Source: JACQAI01 sp035507915
GTDB lineage: Bacteria; Pseudomonadota; Alphaproteobacteria; Elsterales; Elsteraceae
Assembly: GCA_035507915.1 (NCBI GenBank)
Contig: DATJNS010000386.1
Coordinates: 1-15,532 of the forward strand
Reading direction: 5' to 3'
DNA length: 15,532 nucleotides
A program made the translations under genes and the position numbers. Below the pieces are notes generated by a model, which saw only the letters and a list, made by a program, of their open reading frames with translations, was not told where the DNA came from and made no database searches. Every line of letters starts with the position of its first letter. The stretch's first letter is position 1. Of the stretch, positions 1 to 6,556 are shown piece by piece.

Positions 1-1
1 G

Positions 2-145
2 GCCCACCGCTTCGAAACTGCTGACGACATCGACGAAGTTCTCGAGAAACCTTGTTCTGCTATCATTGCGCCTGATGCGGCGTGCCTGCCCGTGATCGTT
101 GAAAATGGAGATTGTTACCGTCCTCAAACTACGCATTGCACATAA
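2..145 (+). CDS. Possible 3' end of a gene running in from the left edge
   Basis: A reading frame is open from the window edge to TAA at 143-145, giving 47 residues. The visible start reads AHRFETADDIDEVLEK. A segment of the form 'F-T-x-D-D-I-D-x-V-L-E' resembles the C-terminal helix of fold-type I PLP enzymes such as class V aminotransferases, but the remaining 30 or so residues (with four Cys) match nothing I recognise. The stretch is clearly richer in A+T than the rest of the window, so it could equally be non-coding. From 146 to 235 I see no gene. Confidence 0.2.
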   Translation, partial: AHRFETADDIDEVLEKPCSAIIAPDAACLPVIVENGDCYRPQTTHCT

Positions 146-235
146 ACATCGCTCCAAAATATGTCGTGCCATCAGCATGATGCGAAAATTCGACATCTTC
201 TTGGTAGTCAGCACGCGAGACACTTGATCGTACGG

Positions 236-1501
236 TCATAGACTGACCGAGCCGCGCGGCGCGCGCAGGAACAGGAGACCGCTGCCCAGCGCCAGCAGGC
301 CGAGCATCACGTAGGACGGCATGAAGCTGCCAAACGCCGTCGCCGTCAGGCCGAACACCGGCGGGATGATGAGCACGCCCGCGAACATAGCCGCTGATCC
401 AAGCCCGGTCGCCTCGGTGCCCCGGCTAGCGCCAAGCCGGGCATACTCGGCGTAGGCGAGCCCGGTAAACCCGCTTGCGGTGGCGCCGGCGAACAGGCAG
501 ACCGCGACCACCATCCAGCTCGGCCAGCTCGGCGAGAAGCCGGCAGCCGCCAGAGCCGAGATGAACATCGCGGCGCCGAGCAGCGCCAGCAACTGCGATG
601 GGCGGAACAACCGATCGGCGGCCCAACCCAGCGCCGGACGGCTGACTGCGCCCGCCACCTGGTAACCCGCCAACGTCCAGCCGGCGCGCACCAGATCGAA
701 CGCCGCAGCTTGCGTCAAATACACGGTCATGAAGGCGATGAAGGCCAGTTGCACCCCGCTGTAGCCGAAGCTCGCCACTGACAGACGGCGGATCGGCGCG
801 TGCGTCTGCCACAGGCGCAGCGACCGTCGCAGCGCACCACCGAACAGCGGCTGGTGTGGATTGCGTCCGGCATCCCACGCTCGGCGCGGGATCTGCAGCA
901 ACAGCAGGAGCAGCAGCGGGGCCGGAAGCTCGAGCAACAATGCACCACGCCACCCGAGGTCCACGACCAGCGGCGGCACGATCAGCCCGGCGCACACCCC
1001 GCCGAGTGGCACGCCGACCTGGCGGATCGACATCACGAGGTTGAAGACATGCGCCGGCGTGTGCGGTACCAGCAGATGCGTGCTGGCCGGCGCGGTAGCG
1101 CCGTAAGCGACACCGAGCAGCGCCGCGCCGAGCAACAGCGAGACAACGGAGCCAGTCGACGCCGCCAGCAACATCACGATCACTGTGGCGAGGACGAACT
1201 GGCTGACGCGCACTGGACCGAACCGCAGCACGAAGCCAGGCGAAAGCAGCGCCGACACGATCCCGACGCCATAAACCGCCGCAACGAAAAAGCCGACCAG
1301 TTCGGCAGGCACGTCGAGATCCCTCGCAACCGCTGGTGCCGCCGCCGGTATCGAAAACGCCGCCATGGTGGCCAAGGTCTGCATGGCCAGCATCGCCAGC
1401 AACCGCCGTACGGGAGCAGCATCGGAGGGCACAGTCGCGAGCCCGTGATCGATGGACGGCGGTTTCAGCCGAGATTTCCCCGATTGTGAAGACGCATCCA
1501 A
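236..1501 (-). CDS. Major facilitator superfamily transporter
   Basis: This is an inner-membrane secondary transporter. The 421-aa product has about twelve hydrophobic segments, split by a basic, polar central loop around residues 205-235 (RRAWDAGRNPHQP... RRSLRLW), the usual 6+6 MFS arrangement. Helix 1 begins near residue 33 (LLAMLAMQTLATMAAFSIPA), and a 'GxxxDRLF' segment in the second half fits the conserved MFS loop. The longest start is TTG at 1501; GTG at 1432 and ATG at 1393 are in-frame alternatives, and none has a convincing ribosome binding site. The first 30 or so residues are polar and may not be translated. The gene is on the same strand as the aconitase X operon but 258 bp after it, so it may have its own promoter. 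Export or import of a small organic acid is a guess from context; the substrate cannot be read from the sequence. Confidence 0.85.
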   Translation of the reverse strand: MDASSQSGKSRLKPPSIDHGLATVPSDAAPVRRLLAMLAMQTLATMAAFSIPAAAPAVARDLDVPAELVGFFVAAVYGVGIVSALLSPGFVLRFGPVRVSQFVLATVIVMLLAASTGSVVSLLLGAALLGVAYGATAPASTHLLVPHTPAHVFNLVMSIRQVGVPLGGVCAGLIVPPLVVDLGWRGALLLELPAPLLLLLLLQIPRRAWDAGRNPHQPLFGGALRRSLRLWQTHAPIRRLSVASFGYSGVQLAFIAFMTVYLTQAAAFDLVRAGWTLAGYQVAGAVSRPALGWAADRLFRPSQLLALLGAAMFISALAAAGFSPSWPSWMVVAVCLFAGATASGFTGLAYAEYARLGASRGTEATGLGSAAMFAGVLIIPPVFGLTATAFGSFMPSYVMLGLLALGSGLLFLRAPRGSVSL

Positions 1502-1593
1502 ACGTCAGGCAAGCTAGATCTCCGGTCGAGATCGTACCCGCGCAAAGGCGCCGAAGCGCCGCCGGCCCAAACAGCATTCCCCAATCCGCGCAC

Positions 1594-1608
1594 CTATACC
1601 GAGTATAG
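1594..1608. promoter_or_regulatory. Perfect inverted repeat upstream of the MFS gene (possible operator)
   Basis: CTATAC-CGA-GTATAG is a perfect 6-bp inverted repeat with a 3-bp spacer, about 93 bp before the longest MFS start. Read on the minus strand it contains TATACT, close to a -10 hexamer, but I find no good -35 at 16-18 bp. It could be a binding site for a dimeric repressor overlapping a promoter. The rest of 1502-1759 shows no gene. Confidence 0.25.
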
Positions 1609-1723
1609 CCAACCCGGTTTCCGTCTACTTCGATGCGACGGCAGACGCGAGTGGAGTTGTCGCCGAGCATCCTACGGGCCAGCCAAACCCATCCGTCTAA
1701 AGGCTACCGAACCGGGCGCAACG

Positions 1724-1753
1724 TCCACTCTGGATGACGAGTGGATAATCCAG
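1724..1753 (-). terminator. Hairpin structure just after the aconitase X small subunit gene
   Basis: Two overlapping, mutually exclusive inverted repeats lie 6-36 bp after the TGA of the last operon gene. They are TCCACTC/GAGTGGA (1724-1730 with 1739-1745, loop 8) and CTGGAT/ATCCAG (1730-1735 with 1748-1753, loop 12). No T-tract follows on the minus strand, so this is not a textbook intrinsic terminator. It may protect the 3' end or mark partial read-through toward the MFS gene. Confidence 0.25.
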
Positions 1754-1759
1754 CTTGGG

Positions 1760-2185
1760 TCACCGCCCCGTCGACGCCCGCTTCAGCACACGGACGGTCG
1801 GACCGTCCGGGTCGACTTCCACCTCGTCGCCAGTGGCGAGCAGCGTCGTGATGTCGCCGTCGAAGCCCGACACCATGGTGAAGTCGGCGAGTGCCGCACC
1901 CTGGACCATGATGGGGTTGACCGAATTCAACAGCAGCGCAGCCGGCATGACGCCGCGCGCGCTCATCTCGTGCAGCATCCAGGCAGTTGCAACGCCGCCC
2001 TTCGCGGTGTCGAGTGCCAGAATCTTGCCGACGTAGCTCTGGCCCGCCAGCTTGTGACCTGGCCGCGAGAACACACCCTTTATGCGGTCGAGATCGTAGC
2101 GCGCCGAGAAACCGTCACTCGCAGCGAGCACCAGGCCGCGCACCGGGCGCCCCATCCCCGCGACCCCGCGAAAGCTTTGGGTCAT
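1760..2185 (-). CDS. Aconitase X small (swivel domain) subunit, DUF126 family
   Basis: The 141-aa product is a stand-alone aconitase X swivel domain, which packs on the large subunit to close the active site of a (de)hydratase. Recognisable parts are MGRPVRG near the N-terminus, the GHKLAGQSYVGKILALD strand-turn region (residues 43-59), and NSVNPIMVQGAALA (about 88-101). The ATG at 2185 shares the 4-base ATGA with the stop of the large-subunit gene, which fixes the start and implies coupled translation at equal ratio. Residues 61-67 read AKGGVAT, where many aconitase X small domains, as I remember them, carry an Arg-Gly-Ser-type loop with a catalytic serine. This protein may belong to a subfamily with different chemistry. 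The family includes cis-3-hydroxy-L-proline dehydratase and archaeal phosphomevalonate dehydratase; the substrate here is unknown. Confidence 0.88.
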   Translation of the reverse strand: MTQSFRGVAGMGRPVRGLVLAASDGFSARYDLDRIKGVFSRPGHKLAGQSYVGKILALDTAKGGVATAWMLHEMSARGVMPAALLLNSVNPIMVQGAALADFTMVSGFDGDITTLLATGDEVEVDPDGPTVRVLKRASTGR

Positions 2186-3429
2186 GCCAGCCTCCCGGTG
2201 ACGGCGGCGTCGAGACAGGCCTCCATCGAGGCCAGACGCGGCAAGTAGCCATAGCCGCCGATGATGTTGACGAGCTTCGCGCTGTTGGTTGCGAGCCGGC
2301 GCCAGCCGTTCGCCTCGGCCATCTCGCGCGCGTAGGACTGATAGAAGCACATGCCCGACAGTACGATGGCGCCCGCGGCCTCGATGCGCGCGGTCAGACC
2401 CATGCGGTCGGCATCCGGTTTCACCTGCGGGCTCGTGATGACGAGCACCGGCAGCGTGACCTTGCGGCCATCGCATAGGTCGGCGACCTGCTGCATCTCG
2501 ACCAGACTGAGTTGTGGCGCCGAGAACACCACGAGATCGATCGCATCGCCGTCGCCGCTGAAGCTCGCCTGCAGCGCGCGAATGTCCGTCTCGCCGACAC
2601 GCGCCGCGACCGGCAGCTTCGGATCGAACACGTCGGTCAGCCGTTCGGCCTCCGGCGTGATGCCGACCATGTGGTACATGGCGAGCGAGCCGAAGCTCGC
2701 CGCTGCCGCACCGAAATGCTTGAGCGCGTCGGATCCCGGCACGCCGTCGAGGCCCGACAGCACCGGCACCGCCCAATAGTTGCCGGCGCGCCGACCGACC
2801 AGCGCGCCCAGCGCGCCCCACTCGTCGAGCCGCCGCGGCGTCCAGTCGACCTGGATGTGCAGGGTGGCGCGTCGCTTCTCGGGCAGGTGATAGCCGTAGC
2901 GCGGCGTGCGTCCGGTCAGCCCCGCGGAGACCGCCGACGGACCACCCTCGAAGTTCGTGCGCGCGCCGAGCACCGAGTTGCAATAGATCGCCACGCCGGT
3001 GTCGCCATAGGCGACGTGCTCGCCGCGGGTCGGCGGCATGATGGTCTGGTAGTTGATGCACGTGTCGGTCATCAGCACGCCGAGTGCCTGAAACGCCGCG
3101 ATGGTGCGGCGCTCGAGCGCCAGCATCCAATCCTGGTGCTTGAGGTCGGACGCCCGCTCGAAGTCGGTACCGCGCGGGTCGGTGATCGTCGGTACTCGCA
3201 CGCGCCGTTCGGCAGGCGGCAACGCGGCCAGCGCCTCCAGCCAGGCGATGCCCGCCTGCCCAAGGCTCTCGGTGTCGGCCATCACGTGCGCCTGGGACAC
3301 CGGTACCATGTCGGCAGCGCCGAGGAAGCGGCCGACCTTCAGCTGGTGCTCGAGCGCAAGCCGTCGGGCGCGGCCGGCCTCGCCGGCCAGCATGCCGCGC
3401 TCCTCATCGTTCAACCGCATCGCCGCCAT
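2182..3429 (-). CDS. Aconitase X large (catalytic) subunit, AcnX/DUF521 family
   Basis: This is the catalytic subunit of an aconitase X dehydratase, a cytosolic enzyme that uses a metal or Fe-S centre. Family hallmarks, numbered from the GTG at 3465, are Cys136 in TDTCINYQ, GEH at 148-150, the block CNSVLGARTNFEGGPSA starting at Cys162, the following GLTGRTPRYGYH, and Cys373 in SGMCFYQ. Most family members begin close to 'MRLxDEE', so ATG 3429 (MAAMRLNDEE) or ATG 3420 is the likely start. GTG 3465 would add 12 residues of unfamiliar sequence, and none of the three has a clear Shine-Dalgarno. The product is about 412-415 aa, normal for a separate large subunit. It overlaps the small-subunit gene by 4 bases and follows a CoA-transferase gene by 72 bp. 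Pairing with CoA-transferases, with no proline-catabolism genes visible, argues against simple hydroxyproline use. Confidence 0.9.
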   Translation of the reverse strand: MAAMRLNDEERGMLAGEAGRARRLALEHQLKVGRFLGAADMVPVSQAHVMADTESLGQAGIAWLEALAALPPAERRVRVPTITDPRGTDFERASDLKHQDWMLALERRTIAAFQALGVLMTDTCINYQTIMPPTRGEHVAYGDTGVAIYCNSVLGARTNFEGGPSAVSAGLTGRTPRYGYHLPEKRRATLHIQVDWTPRRLDEWGALGALVGRRAGNYWAVPVLSGLDGVPGSDALKHFGAAAASFGSLAMYHMVGITPEAERLTDVFDPKLPVAARVGETDIRALQASFSGDGDAIDLVVFSAPQLSLVEMQQVADLCDGRKVTLPVLVITSPQVKPDADRMGLTARIEAAGAIVLSGMCFYQSYAREMAEANGWRRLATNSAKLVNIIGGYGYLPRLASMEACLDAAVTGRLA

Positions 3430-3501
3430 CCCGTTTGTTTCGCCGCAGGATCGAATCGAGCTCACGCCATGCCGGACCGCCGATCGCGCCGCGGCCGCCG
3501 A

Positions 3502-4659
3502 TCAACAGACCCCCGCCTTCCTCAGGCGCTGCCGTTCGCCGTCGTCGTAGCCGAGACGTTCGAGAACTTCATCCGTGTGCTCGCCGAGGCGAGGAACGCG
3601 GCCGGTCGGCCGTCCCGGCTCGGCCGCGAAACCGATCGGCGTGCCCAGATACTCGACGCCGTCTTCGCCCGTCCGGACCATGGCGCGCTCGCGCAGGTGT
3701 GGCTGGTGCCATGCCTCGTCCATGTCGAGCACCGGCGCATAGCACACGCCTCGTTCGCGCAGCCACGCGTCCCAATCGTCGCGCGTGCGCGTCGCGAAGG
3801 TCTCGGTGAGGAACTGCCGCACCGGTTCCTGCGCCGCGCCCCACGGGCGGCGACAGACCTCGATCAAATCCGGCCGGCCGAGCGCCGTCAGCAGGGTCTC
3901 GACGAAGTTCATCTCGGCGCCCGAGAGCACGATGTAGCGGCCGTCCGCCGTGCGGTAGATGTTGTAGAACGCGGCGCCGCCGTGCAGGCGCTCGCTCGCC
4001 AAGTCGGGCGCGCGGTGATCGTGCAGCACGCTGCTCAGGATGTGCGGCGTCCACGACATCAACGTGTCGACCATCGCGACGTCGATGAAGTCGCCGGCCC
4101 CCGTCTGCTGCCGGCGCAGGAGCGCCATCAGGATGCCGATCAACGCCGCCGAGCCGAGTGCGATATCCGCCATCGGCAGGGTCGGCATCGCCGGCGCGCC
4201 GCCTTCCTGGCGGCTCAGGCTGAGCACCCCGGTCAGCGCCTGGGCCCCAAGATCGTGAGACGGCCGCTGGGCGTGCGGGCCGCTCTGGCCGAACGCCGAG
4301 AGCGAGCAGTAGACGATGCCGGGATTGCGCGCGCGCACCGCGGCGTAGCCGATGCCGATCCGATCCGCCACGCCGGGACGGAACGATTCGATGATGACGT
4401 CCGACTGGGCGGCGAGGCGCAGGAAGATCTCGAGCCCTTCCGACGCCTTCAGATTCAGGCGCAGGCTCAGCTTGCCGCGCTGGGTGTTGCGGAAGTACGC
4501 GGGAAAGCCGTCGATCCCGGGCCCGAGGCGGCGCGTCGGCTCGCCCTCGGGGCTCTCGATCTTGATCACCTCGGCGCCATGGTCGGCCATCATCTGCCCG
4601 ACATAGGGGCCGGGCAGGAAGCGCGACAGATCGAGCGCGCGGATGCCGTCGAGCTTCAC
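3502..4659 (-). CDS. CaiB/BaiF family (family III) CoA-transferase, downstream copy
   Basis: The product moves CoA between a donor thioester and a carboxylic acid through an enzyme-aspartyl anhydride. The 385-aa protein has normal family length. The N-terminal block LDLSRFLPGPYVGQMMADHGAEVIKIE (split over residues 9-35) is the classic CoA-binding start. It is followed by ESFRPGVADRIGIGY (91-105), the SAFGQSGP loop (121-128), and Asp165 in PMADIALG, which aligns with the catalytic aspartate. The C-terminal half carries GVCYAPVLDMDE and a C-terminal 'PRLGEHTDEVLERLGY' segment, both typical. The start is GTG 4659, because the family N-terminus begins right there. That GTG shares GTGA with the stop of a tiny upstream ORF, suggesting coupled initiation. 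It is clearly divergent from the neighbouring CoA-transferase, so the two probably act on different acids or at different steps. Confidence 0.93.
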   Translation of the reverse strand: MKLDGIRALDLSRFLPGPYVGQMMADHGAEVIKIESPEGEPTRRLGPGIDGFPAYFRNTQRGKLSLRLNLKASEGLEIFLRLAAQSDVIIESFRPGVADRIGIGYAAVRARNPGIVYCSLSAFGQSGPHAQRPSHDLGAQALTGVLSLSRQEGGAPAMPTLPMADIALGSAALIGILMALLRRQQTGAGDFIDVAMVDTLMSWTPHILSSVLHDHRAPDLASERLHGGAAFYNIYRTADGRYIVLSGAEMNFVETLLTALGRPDLIEVCRRPWGAAQEPVRQFLTETFATRTRDDWDAWLRERGVCYAPVLDMDEAWHQPHLRERAMVRTGEDGVEYLGTPIGFAAEPGRPTGRVPRLGEHTDEVLERLGYDDGERQRLRKAGVC

Positions 4660-4739
4660 GACGGCGGCCCGACCGCCCGCGCGACCTCCAGCGCGGCGAT
4701 TGCCGCCACCGGGCCGTCCGCCTCACCTGAAACGTTCAT
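4656..4739 (-). CDS. Possible 27-aa coupling ORF between the two CoA-transferase genes
   Basis: ATG at 4739 opens a 27-codon frame (MNVSGEADGPVAAIAALEVA...PPS) that ends in TGA 4658-4656, overlapping the GTG start of the next CoA-transferase in a GTGA. A strong Shine-Dalgarno-like GGAAGGAG lies about 10 bases before the ATG, whereas the GTG itself has none. The peptide matches no family I know. The simplest reading is a leader cistron that brings ribosomes to the weak GTG start by coupling. The alternative is that the SD is used in some other way and the peptide is never stable. Ordinary gene callers will miss it. Confidence 0.35.
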   Translation of the reverse strand: MNVSGEADGPVAAIAALEVARAVGPPS

Positions 4740-4761
4740 CCAGGCCGCACTCCTTCCGATG

Positions 4762-6015
4762 TCAGACGGCGACGCCGGCGTCCGCCAGTTCCGCTTCGCT
4801 GAACGCAAGCTCGTCGATCAGGATACGGCGGTTGTCGGCACCGAGCGCCGGACCGGCGGCAACAACGGCGCCCGGCGTTTCCGACAGCCGGCCGACCACG
4901 TTCTGCATGCGCAGCTCGCAGTCGAGCTCGGCGTCCCACACGCCGACGACGTCGCCGCGCGCGCGGACGTGGGGGTCGGCAGTGAAGTCGGCAACGTTGT
5001 AGATCGGCGCCGCCGGCGCGCCGTGCCGCCGCAGGCTGGCCATCGCGGTCTCCTGATCGATGCGCGCGAACGCCGGACGCAGCAGCGCGTCGAGCGCCTC
5101 CCAGTGCTTGAGACGCATCTGGTTGTCGGCAAAGCGCGCGTCGCTCAACAGCGCAGGCAGCTCGAGCGCGGTGCACAGGCCCTTGAACGCCGCGTCGGCG
5201 CCGGCGGAGATCGCGATCCACTTGTCGTCGCGGGTGCAATAGGCACCGCGCGGCGCGATCAGCGGCAGCCGGCTGCCGGCGCGCTCCTGCACCACGCCGA
5301 GCAGCTGATGGTCGATCACGTGCGGGCCCATCAAGGTCAGCAGCGACTCGTAGATCGCGAGGTCGACGACCTGGCCGACGCCGCCGTTGGTCCGCCGCGC
5401 CTCGAGCGCGGCCAGCGTGAGGAACGCGCCGGCGAAGCCGGTGGTGGTGTCGGCCAGCGCGAAGCTCGGCAGCAGCGGCGGCCGGTCGGGAAACCCGTTC
5501 GTGTAGGCGAAGCCGGTCATCGCCTCGGCGAGCGAGCCGAAGCCCGCGCGCTCGCGATAGGGTCCGGTCTGGCCGAAGCCGGAGACGCGCACCAGGATCA
5601 GGCCGGGATTGCGTTCGCGCAGGACGTCGAAGCCGAGCTGCCAGCGCTCGAGCGTGCCGGGACGGAAGCTCTCGGTGACGACGTCGGCGGTCGCCGCCAA
5701 CCGACGCACGATCTCGCGGCCGATCGCGGTGCGCAGATCGGCGGTGACCGAGCGTTTGTTGCGGTTCAGCACCTTGTGATAGAGGCCGACGTCGTTCTTG
5801 CGGTTGCCCCAGGTGCGGATGCCGTCGCCGCCCTCGGGGCTTTCGACCTTGATGACGGTCGCGCCATAGTCGGCGAGCAGCATGCCGATCGACGGCCCGG
5901 CGATGTAGTTCGCGAGCTCGACGACGCGGATGCCGCCGAGCGCCGGTCGACGCGTGCCGGTCGCGCCGCCGATGGCGGCGCTCTTGGCTTCGACGTTCAC
6001 GGACCTATCGCCCAT
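4762..6015 (-). CDS. CaiB/BaiF family (family III) CoA-transferase, upstream copy
   Basis: This 417-aa family III CoA-transferase forms acyl-CoA from a free acid and a donor CoA thioester in the cytoplasm. The N-terminal core GIRVVELANYIAGPSIGMLLADYGATVIKVE starts near residue 28 (shown for recognition; about 31 residues), preceded by a 27-residue polar extension. Further blocks are RNKRSVTADL (85-94), ESFRPGTLERWQLGFD (115-130), SGFGQTGPYRERAGFG (145-160) and Asp189 in LADTTTGFAGA. The Asp189 segment matches the catalytic-aspartate motif D-x-x-T-G well. The C-terminal region has GAPAAPIYNVADF, typical of the family. ATG 6015 overlaps the end of the selenoprotein gene by 11 bases, so translation is probably coupled. 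It keeps the canonical motif better than the downstream copy. Confidence 0.93.
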   Translation of the reverse strand: MGDRSVNVEAKSAAIGGATGTRRPALGGIRVVELANYIAGPSIGMLLADYGATVIKVESPEGGDGIRTWGNRKNDVGLYHKVLNRNKRSVTADLRTAIGREIVRRLAATADVVTESFRPGTLERWQLGFDVLRERNPGLILVRVSGFGQTGPYRERAGFGSLAEAMTGFAYTNGFPDRPPLLPSFALADTTTGFAGAFLTLAALEARRTNGGVGQVVDLAIYESLLTLMGPHVIDHQLLGVVQERAGSRLPLIAPRGAYCTRDDKWIAISAGADAAFKGLCTALELPALLSDARFADNQMRLKHWEALDALLRPAFARIDQETAMASLRRHGAPAAPIYNVADFTADPHVRARGDVVGVWDAELDCELRMQNVVGRLSETPGAVVAAGPALGADNRRILIDELAFSEAELADAGVAV

Positions 6016-6535
6016 CCGCGAGCAGGATGCGGAGACTGTCGGCGACCGCGGCGCGGGCGCGCTCGGCCAGCAGCGCGTCCGACGCGCTGCTGATCGGATG
6101 CGCGATCGTGACGAAGGCGAAGCCTTCGACGCCGAGCACGCGCGACATCAGCGCGGCGGCGCTGACGAACTTCGTCGTCATGATCCCGATCGACGGGATG
6201 CCGGATTTCTCACCCATTACGGCGTCATGCAAACTGCACGACGAGCAGCTGCCTCAATCGCCGATGCCGGCGATCAGGGCGTCCCACGCCCCTGCCTCCG
6301 CCATGATCGCGGCGTCGGCCGGCGCGCTGTAGTTGGACTTGGTGCGGCGCACCACCTTGGCGACGCCGTGGCGCTCGACGAGCTCGCGCTCGAAGGCGTC
6401 GAAGAACGGCTTGGTGCCGTACTTGCCGTTGGAGACGATGCCGACGGTGGCGCCGGCCAGCGTTGCGAGCCGCCGCGGCGCGGTGAATTCGGCTGCCACC
6501 GCCTCGTGCGTCGGATCCAGGAATTCAATGCTCAT
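6005..6535 (-). CDS. UGSC-family selenoprotein, with in-frame TGA (6256-6254) read as selenocysteine
   Basis: One continuous 176-residue frame runs from ATG 6535 to TAG 6007-6005, broken only by TGA at codon 94. Around it the product reads IAGIGD-U-GSCSSCSLHDAV, that is Sec94-Gly-Ser-Cys97-Ser-Ser-Cys100. This is the defining motif of the UGSC family, in which Cys-containing relatives have CGSC. The N-terminal half has a beta-strand/glycine start (ATVGIVSNGKYGTKPFFDAF, residues 29-48). After the motif come GIPSIGIMTTKFV (112-124) and a TIAHPIS segment with His146. A strong Shine-Dalgarno (GGAGGAAGC) precedes the ATG. A SECIS hairpin follows the TGA at the usual distance. Both halves keep conserved-looking sequence and the gene overlaps the next by 11 bases, so it is not a pseudogene. 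Sec94/Cys97 could form a selenenylsulfide, pointing to a redox or reductase role; the reaction is unknown. A pipeline without Sec support will report 6254-6535 and 6005-6232 as two ORFs. Confidence 0.9.
6223..6243 (-). promoter_or_regulatory. Bacterial SECIS element of the UGSC selenoprotein mRNA
   Basis: In the minus-strand transcript, CGUCGUGCA pairs with UGCAUGACG to form a 9-bp stem with a single G-U wobble, closing a three-base loop, GUU. The loop begins 20 nt after the UGA, close to the spacing in E. coli fdhF, and begins with GU, the pair SelB recognises in fdhF. The hairpin lies inside the coding frame over codons for SSCSLHDA. It should recruit SelB with Sec-tRNA. I inferred pairing by eye and did not compute energies. 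Confidence 0.8.
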
Positions 6536-6556
6536 GCTTCCTCCATCGATGTCGGG

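Noticed and set aside
2512..6093. Very long plus-strand ORF (1193 codons)
   Set aside because: It lies antisense to several genes with clear family motifs. Its product is Arg/Ala/His/Asp-rich with no domain, as expected for a mirror frame in GC-rich DNA.
6229..6252. Alternative hairpin GCAGCUGC/GCAGUUUGC as the SECIS
   Set aside because: Its loop starts only about 9 nt after the UGA, it needs a bulge, and the 9-bp GUU-loop hairpin is better paired and better placed.
6005..6535. Pseudogene or frameshift as explanation for the split ORFs
   Set aside because: The frame is identical on both sides of the TGA, no base has to be added or lost, the motif at the TGA is exactly UGSC, and a SECIS hairpin follows.
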